Assembly: GCA_007115705.1 (NCBI GenBank)
Contig: QXEO01001034.1
Span: forward strand, 3,766,212-3,830,211
Origin: Dactylis glomerata
Lineage: Eukaryota; Streptophyta; Magnoliopsida; Poales; Poaceae
DNA length: 64,000 nt
Reading direction: 5' to 3'
A model generated the notes under the pieces. That model was not told the origin of the DNA. It saw only the letters and a list, made by a program, of their open reading frames with translations, and made no database searches. The translations under genes and the position numbers were made by a program. Every line of letters starts with the position of its first letter. Position 1 is the first letter of the stretch. This document shows positions 1 to 10,547 of the stretch, piece after piece.

Positions 1-1306
1 TTGGCGAGAATGTAAATAATACGAGTAAATAGTAAACGGTAATAAGAAAATGGTAATAAGAATGTAAAAGAATGGACCGGGGTCCACAGTTCACTAGAGG
101 TGTCTCTCCATAAGATAAATAACATGCTGGGTAAACAAATTACAGTTGGGCAATTGATAGAATAAAGCAAGCATACAAATGTCATTAGGATCACTATGAG
201 ATTCACTTGGACATTACAACATAATACATAGACCGTAATCTAACTGCATCTATGACTAATAATCCACCCGCCGGATGTCATCCGAGCAACCATTGGGTAT
301 TAAGTTGCAAGCAACAGATTATCGCCTTAAGCAAAGTGTGTAATATAAACAATACAAATGTCCTTGAACACAAGATTGTTGTTTTCTCCCTAGTAGCAAC
401 AACACATCTACAACCTTAGAGGCTTCTGTCACTCCCCAAGATTACTAGAGGCATGAACCCACTATCGAGCATAAATACTCCCTCTTGGAGTCACTAGCAT
501 CTACTCGGCCAAGATATCTACTAGCAACGGAGAGCATGCAAGATCATAAACAACATAGAGATGATAAATCAATAAATCAACTTGACAAAGTACTCAATAT
601 TCATCGGATCCCAACAAACACAACATGTAGAATTACACAACGATGACTTGATCATGATAGGCAGCTCACAAGATCTAAACATGAAGCATATGGAGGAGAA
701 GACAACCATCTAGCTACTGCTATGGACCCGTAGTCCAAGGTAGACTACTCACGCATCACTCCGGAGGTAGGCATGGTGATGAAGAAGGCCTCTGGCGGTG
801 ATTCCCCTCTCTGGCAGGGTGCCGGGAAGAGCTTCTGGACCCTCCCGATCTCGCGTCGACGACGGCGGCAGCTTGCAGTATGTTTCATGGAAAATTGATC
901 GGGTCTTTTATGTTTTCTCGCCGAGGAGAATATATAGGCAGAAGGGCGACGGCAGGACGTGGGCCAGGTGGCCCTACCACTTGGTGGCATGGGCCAGGGG
1001 CTGGCCGCGCCACCCTATGGTTTGGCTGGCCCCTGGCTCCCCTCCATCTCTGCTTTGCACTCCGTCTCGTGTCGGGAAAAATAGGAACTTTGGCTTTTAT
1101 TTTGTCCAATTCCGAGAATATTTCCTGTATAGCTTTTCTAAAAACACAAAAATAGCAGAAAACAGGAACTGGCACTGTGGCATCTCGTTAATAGGTTAGT
1201 TCTGGAAAATGCATAAAAACGCCACGAAGTGTAACAAAACACAAAGCAAATAGTGCATAAACAAGCATGGAGCATCAAAAGTTATAGATACGTTTGAGAC
1301 GTATCA
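1..1306 (-). mobile_element. Partial LTR of a Ty3/gypsy (Athila-like) element
   Basis: Read on the minus strand, the LTR begins at about 1306 with a TGATACGTCTCAAACG-type end and runs left until the window cuts it off. The same LTR type occurs complete at 35007-36654 (plus) and 37146-38765 (minus); the shared text includes the GGAACTAACCTATTAA-like core. About 300 bp of the far end is missing. It encodes no protein; the open frames inside it are incidental. Whether this is a solo LTR or part of a longer element cannot be told. The family assignment (Athila-type, common in Triticeae and oats) is from memory. Confidence 0.7.
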
Positions 1307-1740
1307 AGCACCTCGGCGCCTACCTACTGTGGAGGTCGATCGCGCCCATGCGGTATCGTCCCGCCGCCCGAGCCGCTAGGAGCGGTCGATGGCGCCCTAC
1401 CGTGGCCCGAGTCAGCGCCCTACCGTGGCGGCTTAATGCGCTAGGAAGTATGGTCGGTCCTCCGACTTTGATTAGTGGGCGTGATTGGTGCTCTCCGCCG
1501 GGACAGAAACGATGGGGAAATGAAGAGAAGAACAGTCCCAAAGAGATAAGATGTTGTGCCCCCGCCTCTGTCACGCGTCGCAGAGGCTTGCTAGCAAAGC
1601 TGACAAAACTACGGCCACCCATGGTTCGGTTAAAAACGCTAATATCAGCACAATAACAGGCGGGATGGGCTAATGAAGTTTGACTTGAAAGGGCACGTGT
1701 CATGTGTTGGATAGGTGCGTAGTTGTATAGGTGGGCAGCA
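1307..1740. other. Unassigned GC-rich stretch
   Basis: This short stretch lies between two LTR-retrotransposon remnants. It contains the 13-mer CGCCCTACCGTGG twice (around 1390 and 1415) and a 120-codon open frame without recognisable protein features. I see no gene, RNA or promoter I can support. Confidence 0.3.
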
Positions 1741-2168
1741 AGTCTTTTTCATAAAACCATAATTGTCTTCACTACCATTGACATGAGTTGCATGATCAAA
1801 AATTTATTTTCTCTATTAGTATCGAAGTCTTGGCATATATACTCCCTACTCTCACTTTCAGTTTCCACTTGTTCAAAAGAAAGATAAGAAAGAAAGAAAA
1901 AGTTTTGAATTACACAAGCACTTGCATGCTTAATGTCCATAGTACTTTCATTTGTTCTTATACATTGTGATTGAGTGTTGAGTGTCTTTGTATTGAACAA
2001 GAATTACCACTTCATATCTCATTTGCTTGTTGTTGTTCATTAAAGTTTGAATCATTTATATTATGTACTATTACTGGCTATATTCAATCAAACAATAAAA
2101 TCCAAAGTCCATGTTTAGTTATATTACCTTCATACTTGAGGACGATCATGGCTTAAGCTTAGGGATCT
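1741..2168 (+). mobile_element. 3' internal end of a gypsy element
   Basis: This AT-rich non-coding stretch ends in TACTTGAGGACGATCATGG and a purine-rich tract (GCTTAAGCTTAGGGATCT) directly before the LTR that starts at 2169. That is the usual layout of the polypurine tract and 3' untranslated part of Athila-like grass gypsy elements. The left boundary is approximate. Confidence 0.5.
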
Positions 2169-3883
2169 TGATGCATGTAAAATGCATACATAAACTTTGT
2201 AGTTTATTGTCATTTATTCCAACTTATTTACATGTTATGAGATCTTATATTCTTGATTTGCATTGATTTATGGGGATTCTCAATCGATCCCCTTTATTTG
2301 GTTTATTACTCTACAGAACAGGAAATACCTGTTTCTGTTTTGTGTATTTTTAAGTTTCAGGGACCTTCAAAACTCAAACGGATCAAGGATTTTTCTGGCG
2401 TTACCATTTTCCCATAGGAAGAGCATGAGAAGAAGAAGTGCACGAGAGGGCCAACAAGGCCCAAATAAGTATAGGTGGCGTGGGCCCCAGCCCAGGCTGC
2501 GCCACCCTAGCTCATTTTTGCCTCGAGCCTCTGATGTCGTCCTTCTTGATCTCAGATTGACAGGCATGACCTAAAAACTCCTATATAAAGACTCCCCAAG
2601 GCAATCTCGCAAGGAGGCGGCGGAGAAACACGAAAGCATGAAACAGAGCATGAACTTGCAAAGATTGGAGGGGGAAACACTGCCGGATCCGCCCCGGTTC
2701 TTTCTCCAACCTCTCCCACATCACCAACACCGCCATCATGATGAAGAGGGAGTAGTCCAGCTCTGGACTATGGGTTTGTGGCAGTAGCTTGATCTATCTC
2801 TCTCTTGTTCTATGATGTTTAGATGCCATATGAGCTACCTATCGTGATTATGGTCATATTATGTAATTCTTATGTGGTAGATGTTTAGTTTTATTCGATG
2901 ATTCATGAGATTTGAACCTTTATTGTGTTGTTGATGTATGAATAGATGCATATTGTTACCTCGTTTTTTACTACTTGTTATGACCAAACATATATGCGAG
3001 AGCATGTGTGGGGGATGGTGTGTATTAGATGGAGTAATATGGTAGTAGTAGTGAATTGTGACAACAATTTCATATCTACTATGGTTTTTACCGATTCCTT
3101 TTATTACCTCACTAGGGAGAAAAAGAATGCATGTGCTAAAATTCTTCTTGACAGCTAAGAACCCTTGCTTACATTCATGAACAATAGATCCATTGTAATA
3201 TGTTTTATGCTTGGTAGCATATTTATTGTTCAACATCATGTCAAAGTACTTAGGGCTATACTCTGTTAATTCTTAAATCTAGATTGCATGGAGGCAATAC
3301 CTTTCTAGTGGAGTATAAGTAAGATGTATAGTATCATCTTTATATTAGGACGTGATGCCCATATGAATAATTATCAAGACACATGATAAAATCTTATCAA
3401 TATTTAGTCATCTATCTTATTCTTAATGCCACCACAACTTTATAAGAGAGTAGACAAGTGAACCCATGAACCCCGGCCCATTTTAAACCATAAGAAACAC
3501 CTTTTACTTGCATTTACTCGCTTTTACATTTTCTGCATTATTTAAATCAGGAAATTACAAAAACAATTTTACTTTTAACAACTATAAACAAAACCCAAAA
3601 ACACCTTTACTTTTCATCATTAGTTTACTTTTTAGTTTTAGTTTACTTTATTGCATTTTACTTTTAGTTATTTATTTTATTTTGTTTTACTAATACCGAA
3701 GCCTTGTGCTTGACAACCACATGGTGGAGTTGGGGCACAAGACAAAGAACTTGTTTTCTAGGTTGCTGGACAAGGCTTGAAGAAACTAGACCGACTTTTC
3801 CTCGAGAGTTGGATATTAAACCCTGAGTCACCCTTGTGGGGAAAATTCTCTTGCCACATCACTCTGCATTTGGTGTCCCAACA
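2169..3883 (+). mobile_element. LTR of a second gypsy family, plus strand
   Basis: The LTR starts with TGATGCATGTAAAATGCA and ends near CCCAACA at about 3883, some 1.7 kb. A TATA box (TATATAAAG, 2583-2590) marks the promoter. The 3' end is followed by ATTGGC (3885-3890), the first bases of a TTGGCGCCGTTGCC-type tRNA-Asp primer-binding site, after which the sequence switches to an inverted LTR fragment. The element is therefore broken exactly at its primer-binding site. It has no coding capacity. Confidence 0.6.
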
Positions 3884-3884
3884 A

Positions 3885-4213
3885 ATTGGCACACTTGCTT
3901 AGTGTCATCACCCACATGGTGGGCCCTATCTCCTGCCTCATTGCGTCCCCCATTGACTTCTTCTTCTCAAGTTCTTCCATTTCTCAAAAAAGTGACATGG
4001 CAAAAAGATTGAGTTCATTTGACATCTGGAAGGTCTCTGAAAGTCAAAAACATGCAAAAACAAAAAATCTGCTTCGTAGTGTTAAAACCAAATGAAAGGG
4101 GATCGTTTAGAAAATCACCGGATCAATGGAAAACATGTCTAGATCCTTATAAAACTGTCAAATAACTAATAATATAATCTAATAAACTACAAAGATCATG
4201 GATGTATTTTACA
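3885..4213 (-). mobile_element. Inverted LTR fragment of the same family
   Basis: Read on the minus strand this begins near 4213 with TGCATGTAAAATACATCCA and follows the opening of the LTR at 2169, including the ACGATCCCCTTTCATTTGG-like segment, but diverges further in. It stops at the junction at about 3885-3890, where the plus-strand LTR ends. It is a truncated copy lying head-on to its neighbour. Confidence 0.5.
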
Positions 4214-5187
4214 TGCATGCTGCCAAATTTATTTGTCATGGCAACAAGCACATTTTTTCAATGTTGGGTAGATAATCACTTGGTATGATTGAGTTTTTTA
4301 CAATCTACATGGGCACTTAGGTAGAAAGCCAAATCAACTCGTACATTGTAGACCTATAGGTGAAGAGTTTTTTCAAACAATATCGCAATATTATAATTTT
4401 TCATGGGAGGCAGGTGACATAAGTGGAGTCCTCCTAGGATTGCCATCGCATGATGCTCTATGTTAGGTGATACGAGGATACATAATATGCCAGAAATTTG
4501 GCTCCTCTTTATTACTCTGATATTATAATAGTGTGCATCTTCGGATGCACACGACGGAAGGCTCGACTTCTCTTTTTATAAATCCGTATGTTTGAACATT
4601 TCGTATATTTTACAACTGGTGAATATGCATTGGATATATTTTGTGACTGTTTTTTTATCCATGTATAGGTTCTTTTACTAATGCCCTAAAAACTAATTTT
4701 TAGCAAAATATTATTTGGTCATTTAACTCTTGTATCTTGTGAAGATCTAATTTGTTTAATATGAATCTTTCTTGACCATCAACTCCCATCTAATTCGTCG
4801 TATATATGTACTCATGGTTCATAAAAATCCTCTTATTATTCATTTATTTATTTTTATATAATTATCGAGTATATCATGCTGGTTTGAATTTATTTGTTCA
4901 TAGTCATAAATTCCCCTTATTAATCATTTATTTGTTTGTTATATAATTATTTAGTATATAATACTTATTAAATACAAGATATGATTATATCTATTTGTTC
5001 ATTATCTATAAATTCCCCTAATTAATACTTATTAAACACAAGATACTATCATATCTATTTATTCGTAGTCTATTATTGAGTGTATAATAGTTATTGAATA
5101 CAATAATACCTATTTGGTTTAACTCTACAATTTATGTTGTAGATTTCATATTTATTCACTATCAGCTACCAACCCCATTACTTCACA
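4214..5187. other. AT-rich upstream region of the neprosin gene
   Basis: No coding potential. Between about 4860 and 5110 there are diverged tandem copies of a segment containing TAAATTCCCCT.ATTAAT and CTTATTAAA.ACAAGATA, with a period of roughly 80-100 bp. The region presumably contains the distal promoter of the neprosin gene, but no specific element can be named. Confidence 0.35.
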
Positions 5188-5196
5188 CTATTTAAG
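5188..5196 (+). promoter_or_regulatory. TATA-like box of the neprosin gene
   Basis: The sequence CTATTTAAG lies about 50 bp upstream of the start codon at 5244. Position and composition fit a plant TATA box with a very short 5' leader. It is a weak consensus match and is inferred from position. Confidence 0.4.
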
Positions 5197-6193
5197 TGAG
5201 ACAATGCTAGAAATCACCATTCAATTTTGGCCACAATTTCAAAATGGAGAAGTCCTCTCAACAAATTGCATTATGTTTTGTGCTAATTCTTACTAGTGCA
5301 ACCATAGGAGGATGCTTTCCTTCTAACAAAGAGGTAAATATCATGTGGTAGTGATAGATCTTAATTCCATATTCATAGTCATGTATTAGTTATTCGTCTC
5401 GTGCTTGACTTTCTTGTTGAATTCATTTTTTTCATGGACAAATTGAAGGAGAAAAACCGGACAATGCAATGGCCCTTACAAATTCATCCAGCCAATGGAG
5501 AACAAGTCTCTCCCCAAGATTCTACAAACTACATACATCATGTGAGTCTTACGCATGTATCATATGTGTTACTACTATATTTTTTATTATCTGTATTGTA
5601 ATTGAGATTTTTGTAGAATGACATCAAATACATATTCTTTTGCCAGTTCGCAGTTCAAATATGGGATCGAAGGGTAGATGGTAAAAAATATTATGGGTTA
5701 GAAGTTACAATGGATGTGTATGGTTTTTATTTAGAACCTGAACAACATAGCTCGGCTACAATTTGGATCTATGATATGGGAGATGGAAGACAATCTTCGA
5801 TGACTGGATTTATACTTGGATGGCATGTAAGTAACTATTTTTATTCAATATGTTTTAAGTACTAGTTTATTTTGGTTACATACGTCTACCTTATTGTTCA
5901 CGCCATGTTGCTTGAGAAAAATTATCATTCCCCTCATTTATCTTCTCCCCCCTCTCTTTTGTGGGTTTGGTTGTTCTATCACCATATGGCATGTCCCCCT
6001 CACATAGATCTTCGGGTGTGAGGACCAGTTGCCTTGATAATGTCTGGTGATTTGAAGTTGTCCCGATGGAAAAATAATGCAAGCAACGACCCATTGCTAG
6101 TTCTTCAGCTCCTACTACGAATATAATAAAGGGGACCATATCTCTTGATGCTAGTATAGAAAGAGTTGAGAGCGTCAATATAGTACTCGAGCA

Positions 6194-6557
6194 CCATGGA
6201 GCACAAAATTTTTTTTTTGAAAAAAATTCAAATTCGAAGATTCAAAAAATCTGAAAAAAATACCGGGGTGTAGAGAGTAATTTGTACTACTCGCGTGGTA
6301 AAAATCATGTGAGTATATCTTGTATTCTAGCCTCAGCAAAAAAGAGAAAATTGTAGATCTGGCCATGAATAGTGCAATTTTGAATGGGCCCCCATATTCC
6401 TATAAATATCCGTATTTGTCTTTTTTACTGTGCCCAAAATACAAGTTATTTTTCTTTAAAAATTTGCAGATTTGTAGTGCTCGTCGTTTGCTACACGTAG
6501 ATATTATTTTCAAAAATATTTGATTGATTTTTGAAAAATTCAAAACGGGCTCCATGG
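6194..6557. mobile_element. Possible fold-back element in neprosin intron 3
   Basis: The stretch is bounded by CCATGGAGCAC on the left and GGGCTCCATGG on the right, which are imperfect inverted repeats, each followed inward by AT-rich TTTTTGAAAAA-like sequence that also pairs. No clear target-site duplication was found. It could be a MITE, but the call rests only on the inverted ends. Confidence 0.3.
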
Positions 6558-7738
6558 TTAACATTTCCTAAGGACAGCCTTCTCTTAGAGACTTCCCTTT
6601 GAGTTGTCACCATGGATTTTTTTTCTTAGTTAGAGCAGTATTTTATATTTAGGATTTATTAGAGAGACTACAAAATCCCTCTACGGGGCTTATCTCCTAA
6701 AGGTCCAACTGGGAATAGAGAGTTTGTTGATCACATTTCTCAAACGGCTAACCCAAAGGAAGGAAATAATTTGTTTTTCCTAGAAAACAGCCTTTCATAT
6801 AGCTAAAGAACACAATTTATATTTTACTAAGAATTTGAGTGGAGGGGGGGGGGGGGGGGGGTGGAGAACTAAATGTCTATTTCATGAAAACTTATGAATA
6901 TGGAAGTTTCATGATCAAATAAATGATGGTGGAAATATCCGAGCATAGATTAATGTTGTTTTGTAAAAAGCAGATGTTAGTACAAACTCTCTTGCACACT
7001 TCCACATACATTTATTTTCTTTAGTAAACCCAAATATTGTGATGAGGTCTGTTGTAGGTTTACAACACCTCTCTTAACTACGGGGATATTTCCATTACTC
7101 CTTGGAAAGTACTTTTTTACCATTGAGGATTAATTTCCAAGGAGCCCTTAACATAATCATTTTATTTGCACAGTTGCCTTAAAATAATAGTGATACATCA
7201 TGCAAATATGTTAGCGATATTTTTCAATGTTGATGATTCTCTTGAGTTGATTCTAAAAGGACAAATAGTCTGGAAGGCAGGCGTACTTTTCTTTTCTTTT
7301 CTAGAACTTCCAGAAACACGTGTAATGGTAGCTAGTGGTCTCCTGAAGGGTTTTTTCTTTCTTCCGGGGCATTAGATATTCTAAGAATAAAAATGTTAAT
7401 TAATAATGCGTATTTGAGTATTTAATTACCACCTTATGGAAAATAGTTTCGGGCCATTAAAGTATTGATACCTAGTTGTTTTGTGTTTTACACAGGTTAA
7501 TCCAACACTCTACAAGGATTCTGATACACACTTTGTCACATGGTGGCCCGTAAGTGTATTCCTGGATATCACCAGCTAATTCAACAGTAATTCATACTAG
7601 CTTGATTCATATAAAGATAACAAGGATGTCAATCACATATTTAAATATTTTACCAAAATGAAAATAAAGTAGCCTTGCCGGAATAAATAATTTGTCACAA
7701 GCACTCTGTAGTATTGCATGATCTGATGTATTCATTTT

Positions 7739-7927
7739 CAGGGACGGAGCCAGGATTAATACTTGAAGGAGGCCAAATGGACATTTGACTACATAGAGGG
7801 GGGCCATATAGCCAATTTTTAGCAAATCTGGGGACCAATACACAAAGTGTACATGAGTTTTTTCACAAAAACATTCAGCATAGGGGTGGCCATGGCCCCA
7901 GCGCGCGCCCCACTGGCTCCGTCCCTG
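7739..7927. mobile_element. hAT-type MITE in neprosin intron 4
   Basis: This 189-bp non-autonomous DNA transposon has terminal inverted repeats CAGGGACGGAGCCAG and CTGGCTCCGTCCCTG. It is flanked by a perfect 8-bp duplication, TTCATTTT, at 7731-7738 and 7928-7935. The CAGGG ends and 8-bp duplication are typical of the hAT superfamily. It lies inside an intron and leaves the splice sites untouched. Confidence 0.9.
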
Positions 7928-8838
7928 TTCATTTTACCCATGGACAATCCTCTTGATGCTAAGAATCAAAGTTTATTTTTAGTCAAATAGCTCCAACAAT
8001 TATGCAACTTATGAATAACCATATTTTGACAGATAATTTCATTATAAAAATAATATGAATCAAATGCTTGTCCGGGAATTTTGCGTAAACATCAGCGGAC
8101 AACAAAGACTTGATCGACAACAAATCAAACTAAATGGCCACCTAGGAATTATTCTTTATCATGTATAGTTGTTGGCTAAATAGTTCTCAGTCATCCTGCT
8201 ATCCAAATTGTACATGATACAAATTCCGATATTTTAGCCTCACATACTTCACAACTTCTGTTGTCATACCATGACAGGGTAATGGATCATCTCCAGGGGG
8301 TTGCTACAACAGTGATTGTCCTGGTTACATAAAGATAGGTTCTAGTATAGCTCCTGGTAATGTGATTAATCCAGTGTCCGAAATTCTGGGTAAAAAGCAA
8401 TACATAACAATCAGGGCATCCAAGGTAAGCATTCTACTACAGTGAATGTCAACATAACTGATGACCCGTCATGTTCCACCCGTACCAACTAGTTTAGTTG
8501 CTCGACATATTTGATATTTCAAGATATTTAGAAAATTCTAGAATTATGCTTTTTTATATAAAGAAAGCAATGAGCATCAGATTATAGAATAAATTTAAAA
8601 AAACAGTATACCTTTATCTGACTTAACGCTTTGTTGTCGTACTTGTAGGATAAATTATCTGGTGATTGGCAAGTCTACTATGGATTCAATGGTCCTGCAC
8701 AATTAGTTGGATACTTTCCAAAATCGTTGTTCCCGAAGTTGGAAAAAAATAAATTTAATATTGTATTTGGTGGATACACAAGTCACAAGAATACACAAGC
8801 AAGCCCTCCAATGGGGAGTGGTTTCTTTCCGGGGAGAA

Positions 8839-10011
8839 TGAACGGATCGTATGGGCACCTAGAGGGGGGGGGGTGAATAGGTGCTACTCAAATTTTAGTT
8901 CTTTTTCAATTTAGGCTTGACACAAAGGTAAATTCTCTAGATATGCAACTAAGGTGAATTTACCTATATGTCAACTAGCAAGCTAAGCAAGATACAAGTA
9001 GTAAAGGTAATAAAGGATAGAGGTAACCAAGAGTGGAGCACACGGAGACACGGATGTAATTCCCGTAGTTCCTTCCTTTTTAGGGGAAGTACGTCTACGT
9101 TGGAGGGGTGTGGTTGCCACACAGGCCTAACCAACGCCACAAAGGCTCACCCTATTCTCCGGTGCAAGCTTCCGCCACAAAGGCCTAGCTCACTTTCCAC
9201 TAAGGGATTCCTCAAGGCGGAACCGGCCTTTACAAAACTTGGGGCACAACTCCACAACTGAATTGGAGGCTCCCAAGCACCACAAAGATCTCAATCAACA
9301 AGTATCAAGATTTCAATCACACAAACAAGGTCAAGGGACACAAGGGAACCCAAGACCAAAGGGCCCTCTAGCAAATGAGAGGGGAAATCAAATCGCTTTG
9401 GTGAGGATGTAGATCAAGGCCTTCTCCTTCGATTCTCCAAAGATCAACGACTTTGGTGGGTTGAGGGAGGAGATCTTGCTAATTTGGTGGCTCCAAAATG
9501 GGGTCTTTTCTTCACAGCTCGAGCAGCTTGAGGTTGAAGAAGGGGAGGGGTATATATAGCCCCTCCCAAAATGTAGCCGTTGCTGACTTGGAGGGGCGGA
9601 TAATCCGGCCAAAGTTGGGCCGGATAATCCGGCTGGCCGGATAATCCGGCCCCTGGCCGGAATATCCGCCCCCCCTACCTGGGTGACGCCGCGCCAGGTC
9701 CTTAGCAGAATTTCAGCCACCCCCGGGGGAGGGCGGATTATCCGGCCAAGTCTGGGGCGGAATATCCGGCTGGCCGGATTATCCGGCCCCTGTCCGGAAT
9801 ATCCGGCCCCCCTATCTGGGTGACGCCGCGATAAGTCCTTAGCCATTTTTCGGCCAGCCCAGAGGGGGCGGATTATCCGGCCACCCCTGGCCGGATTATC
9901 CGGCCTAGCATTTCTTCAAATGAAAAACCTGCAAATCTTAGCACACAATTATTATCACTAATGTTGTTATCTAACACACAAAATCTGAGGGAAACAAAGT
10001 TTGCACTTTCA
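8839..10011 (-). repeat. Sirevirus 3' LTR
   Basis: This 1,173-bp LTR matches 19125-20296 except for a longer G run (10 versus 7), a shorter TA run in the TATA box, one C/G substitution near 8902 and one A/G substitution near 9907. The TATA box is TATATATA at 9551-9558 on either strand. The palindrome cluster at 9597-9905 lies upstream of it in the direction of transcription. Confidence 0.95.
9597..9905. repeat. Array of CCGG palindromes in the 3' LTR
   Basis: About ten copies of a 13-17 bp palindrome of the form CCGGATTATCCGG, CCGGATAATCCGG or CCGGAATATCCGG begin near 9597, 9620, 9638, 9657, 9734, 9758, 9774, 9794, 9869 and 9891. Larger direct repeats of about 136 bp (starting near 9597, 9734 and 9869) carry them, with the spacer GGGTGACGCCGCG repeated. 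The array sits in U3 just upstream of the TATA box, so it is probably a regulatory array. As I recall, Sireviruses of maize carry comparable CCGG palindromes. Confidence 0.85.
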
Positions 10012-10547
10012 ATCTCCCCCTTTTTGGTGTTAGATGACAACACTAGGATTTGCAAGAAAGGTCGAATAATTCAAACAACGAATAATTGATCAAAATACAC
10101 AGCTCCCCCTAGATGTGTGCAACTTCACCAATGAGTTTAGAAGAGACATACCATTGCATAGATAACTCAAATATTATGGATTATGGAATCCCGAATATGA
10201 TAATATGATATGCCGGGCAATAATTCCATAGCCATTTCACCAATAACCATGAGCTGATAAAAATAAGTGAACAACACATAATGATCCACATAGCATATTA
10301 AGAACATATGACAGAGTCTCATACACCACATGGTAGCATATAAACGACACGAAGTTCAACCACACACAAAGTTCGACTTAAGACAAACGAAATAAGAAGA
10401 AACACAAGCGCCAAAGAATGATAAGCGCGCAAGCTTGTGTTTCCACCCATGCAAATCCCGACAAATTCCTAATAGAACTACTTCTCCCCCTTTGGCATCA
10501 AGACACCAAAAAAAAAGGAGAAGAGCGATGCTACACGTCCCGAGAAA
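10012..10547 (-). other. Polypurine tract and 3' untranslated region
   Basis: On the minus strand the sequence AAAAAGGGGGAGAT directly precedes the 3' LTR at 10011 and is the polypurine tract that primes plus-strand DNA synthesis. A second purine-rich run, TCTAGGGGGAGCTG, lies near 10105-10118, and a third, CAAAGGGGGAGAAG, near 10481-10494, as expected for Sireviruses, which often carry several. The remaining bases between the env-like gene and the LTR look non-coding. Confidence 0.7.

Noticed and set aside
8968..9846. Open frames of 97 and 152 codons in the Sirevirus LTR, repeated near 19251-20131
   Set aside because: Both lie in LTR sequence. The longer one mostly translates the palindrome array, and the repetition comes from the LTR pair.
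9597..9905. Regularly spaced short repeats reminiscent of a CRISPR array
   Set aside because: The spacers are themselves repeated, the context is a plant LTR, and no cas genes exist. It is a promoter palindrome cluster.
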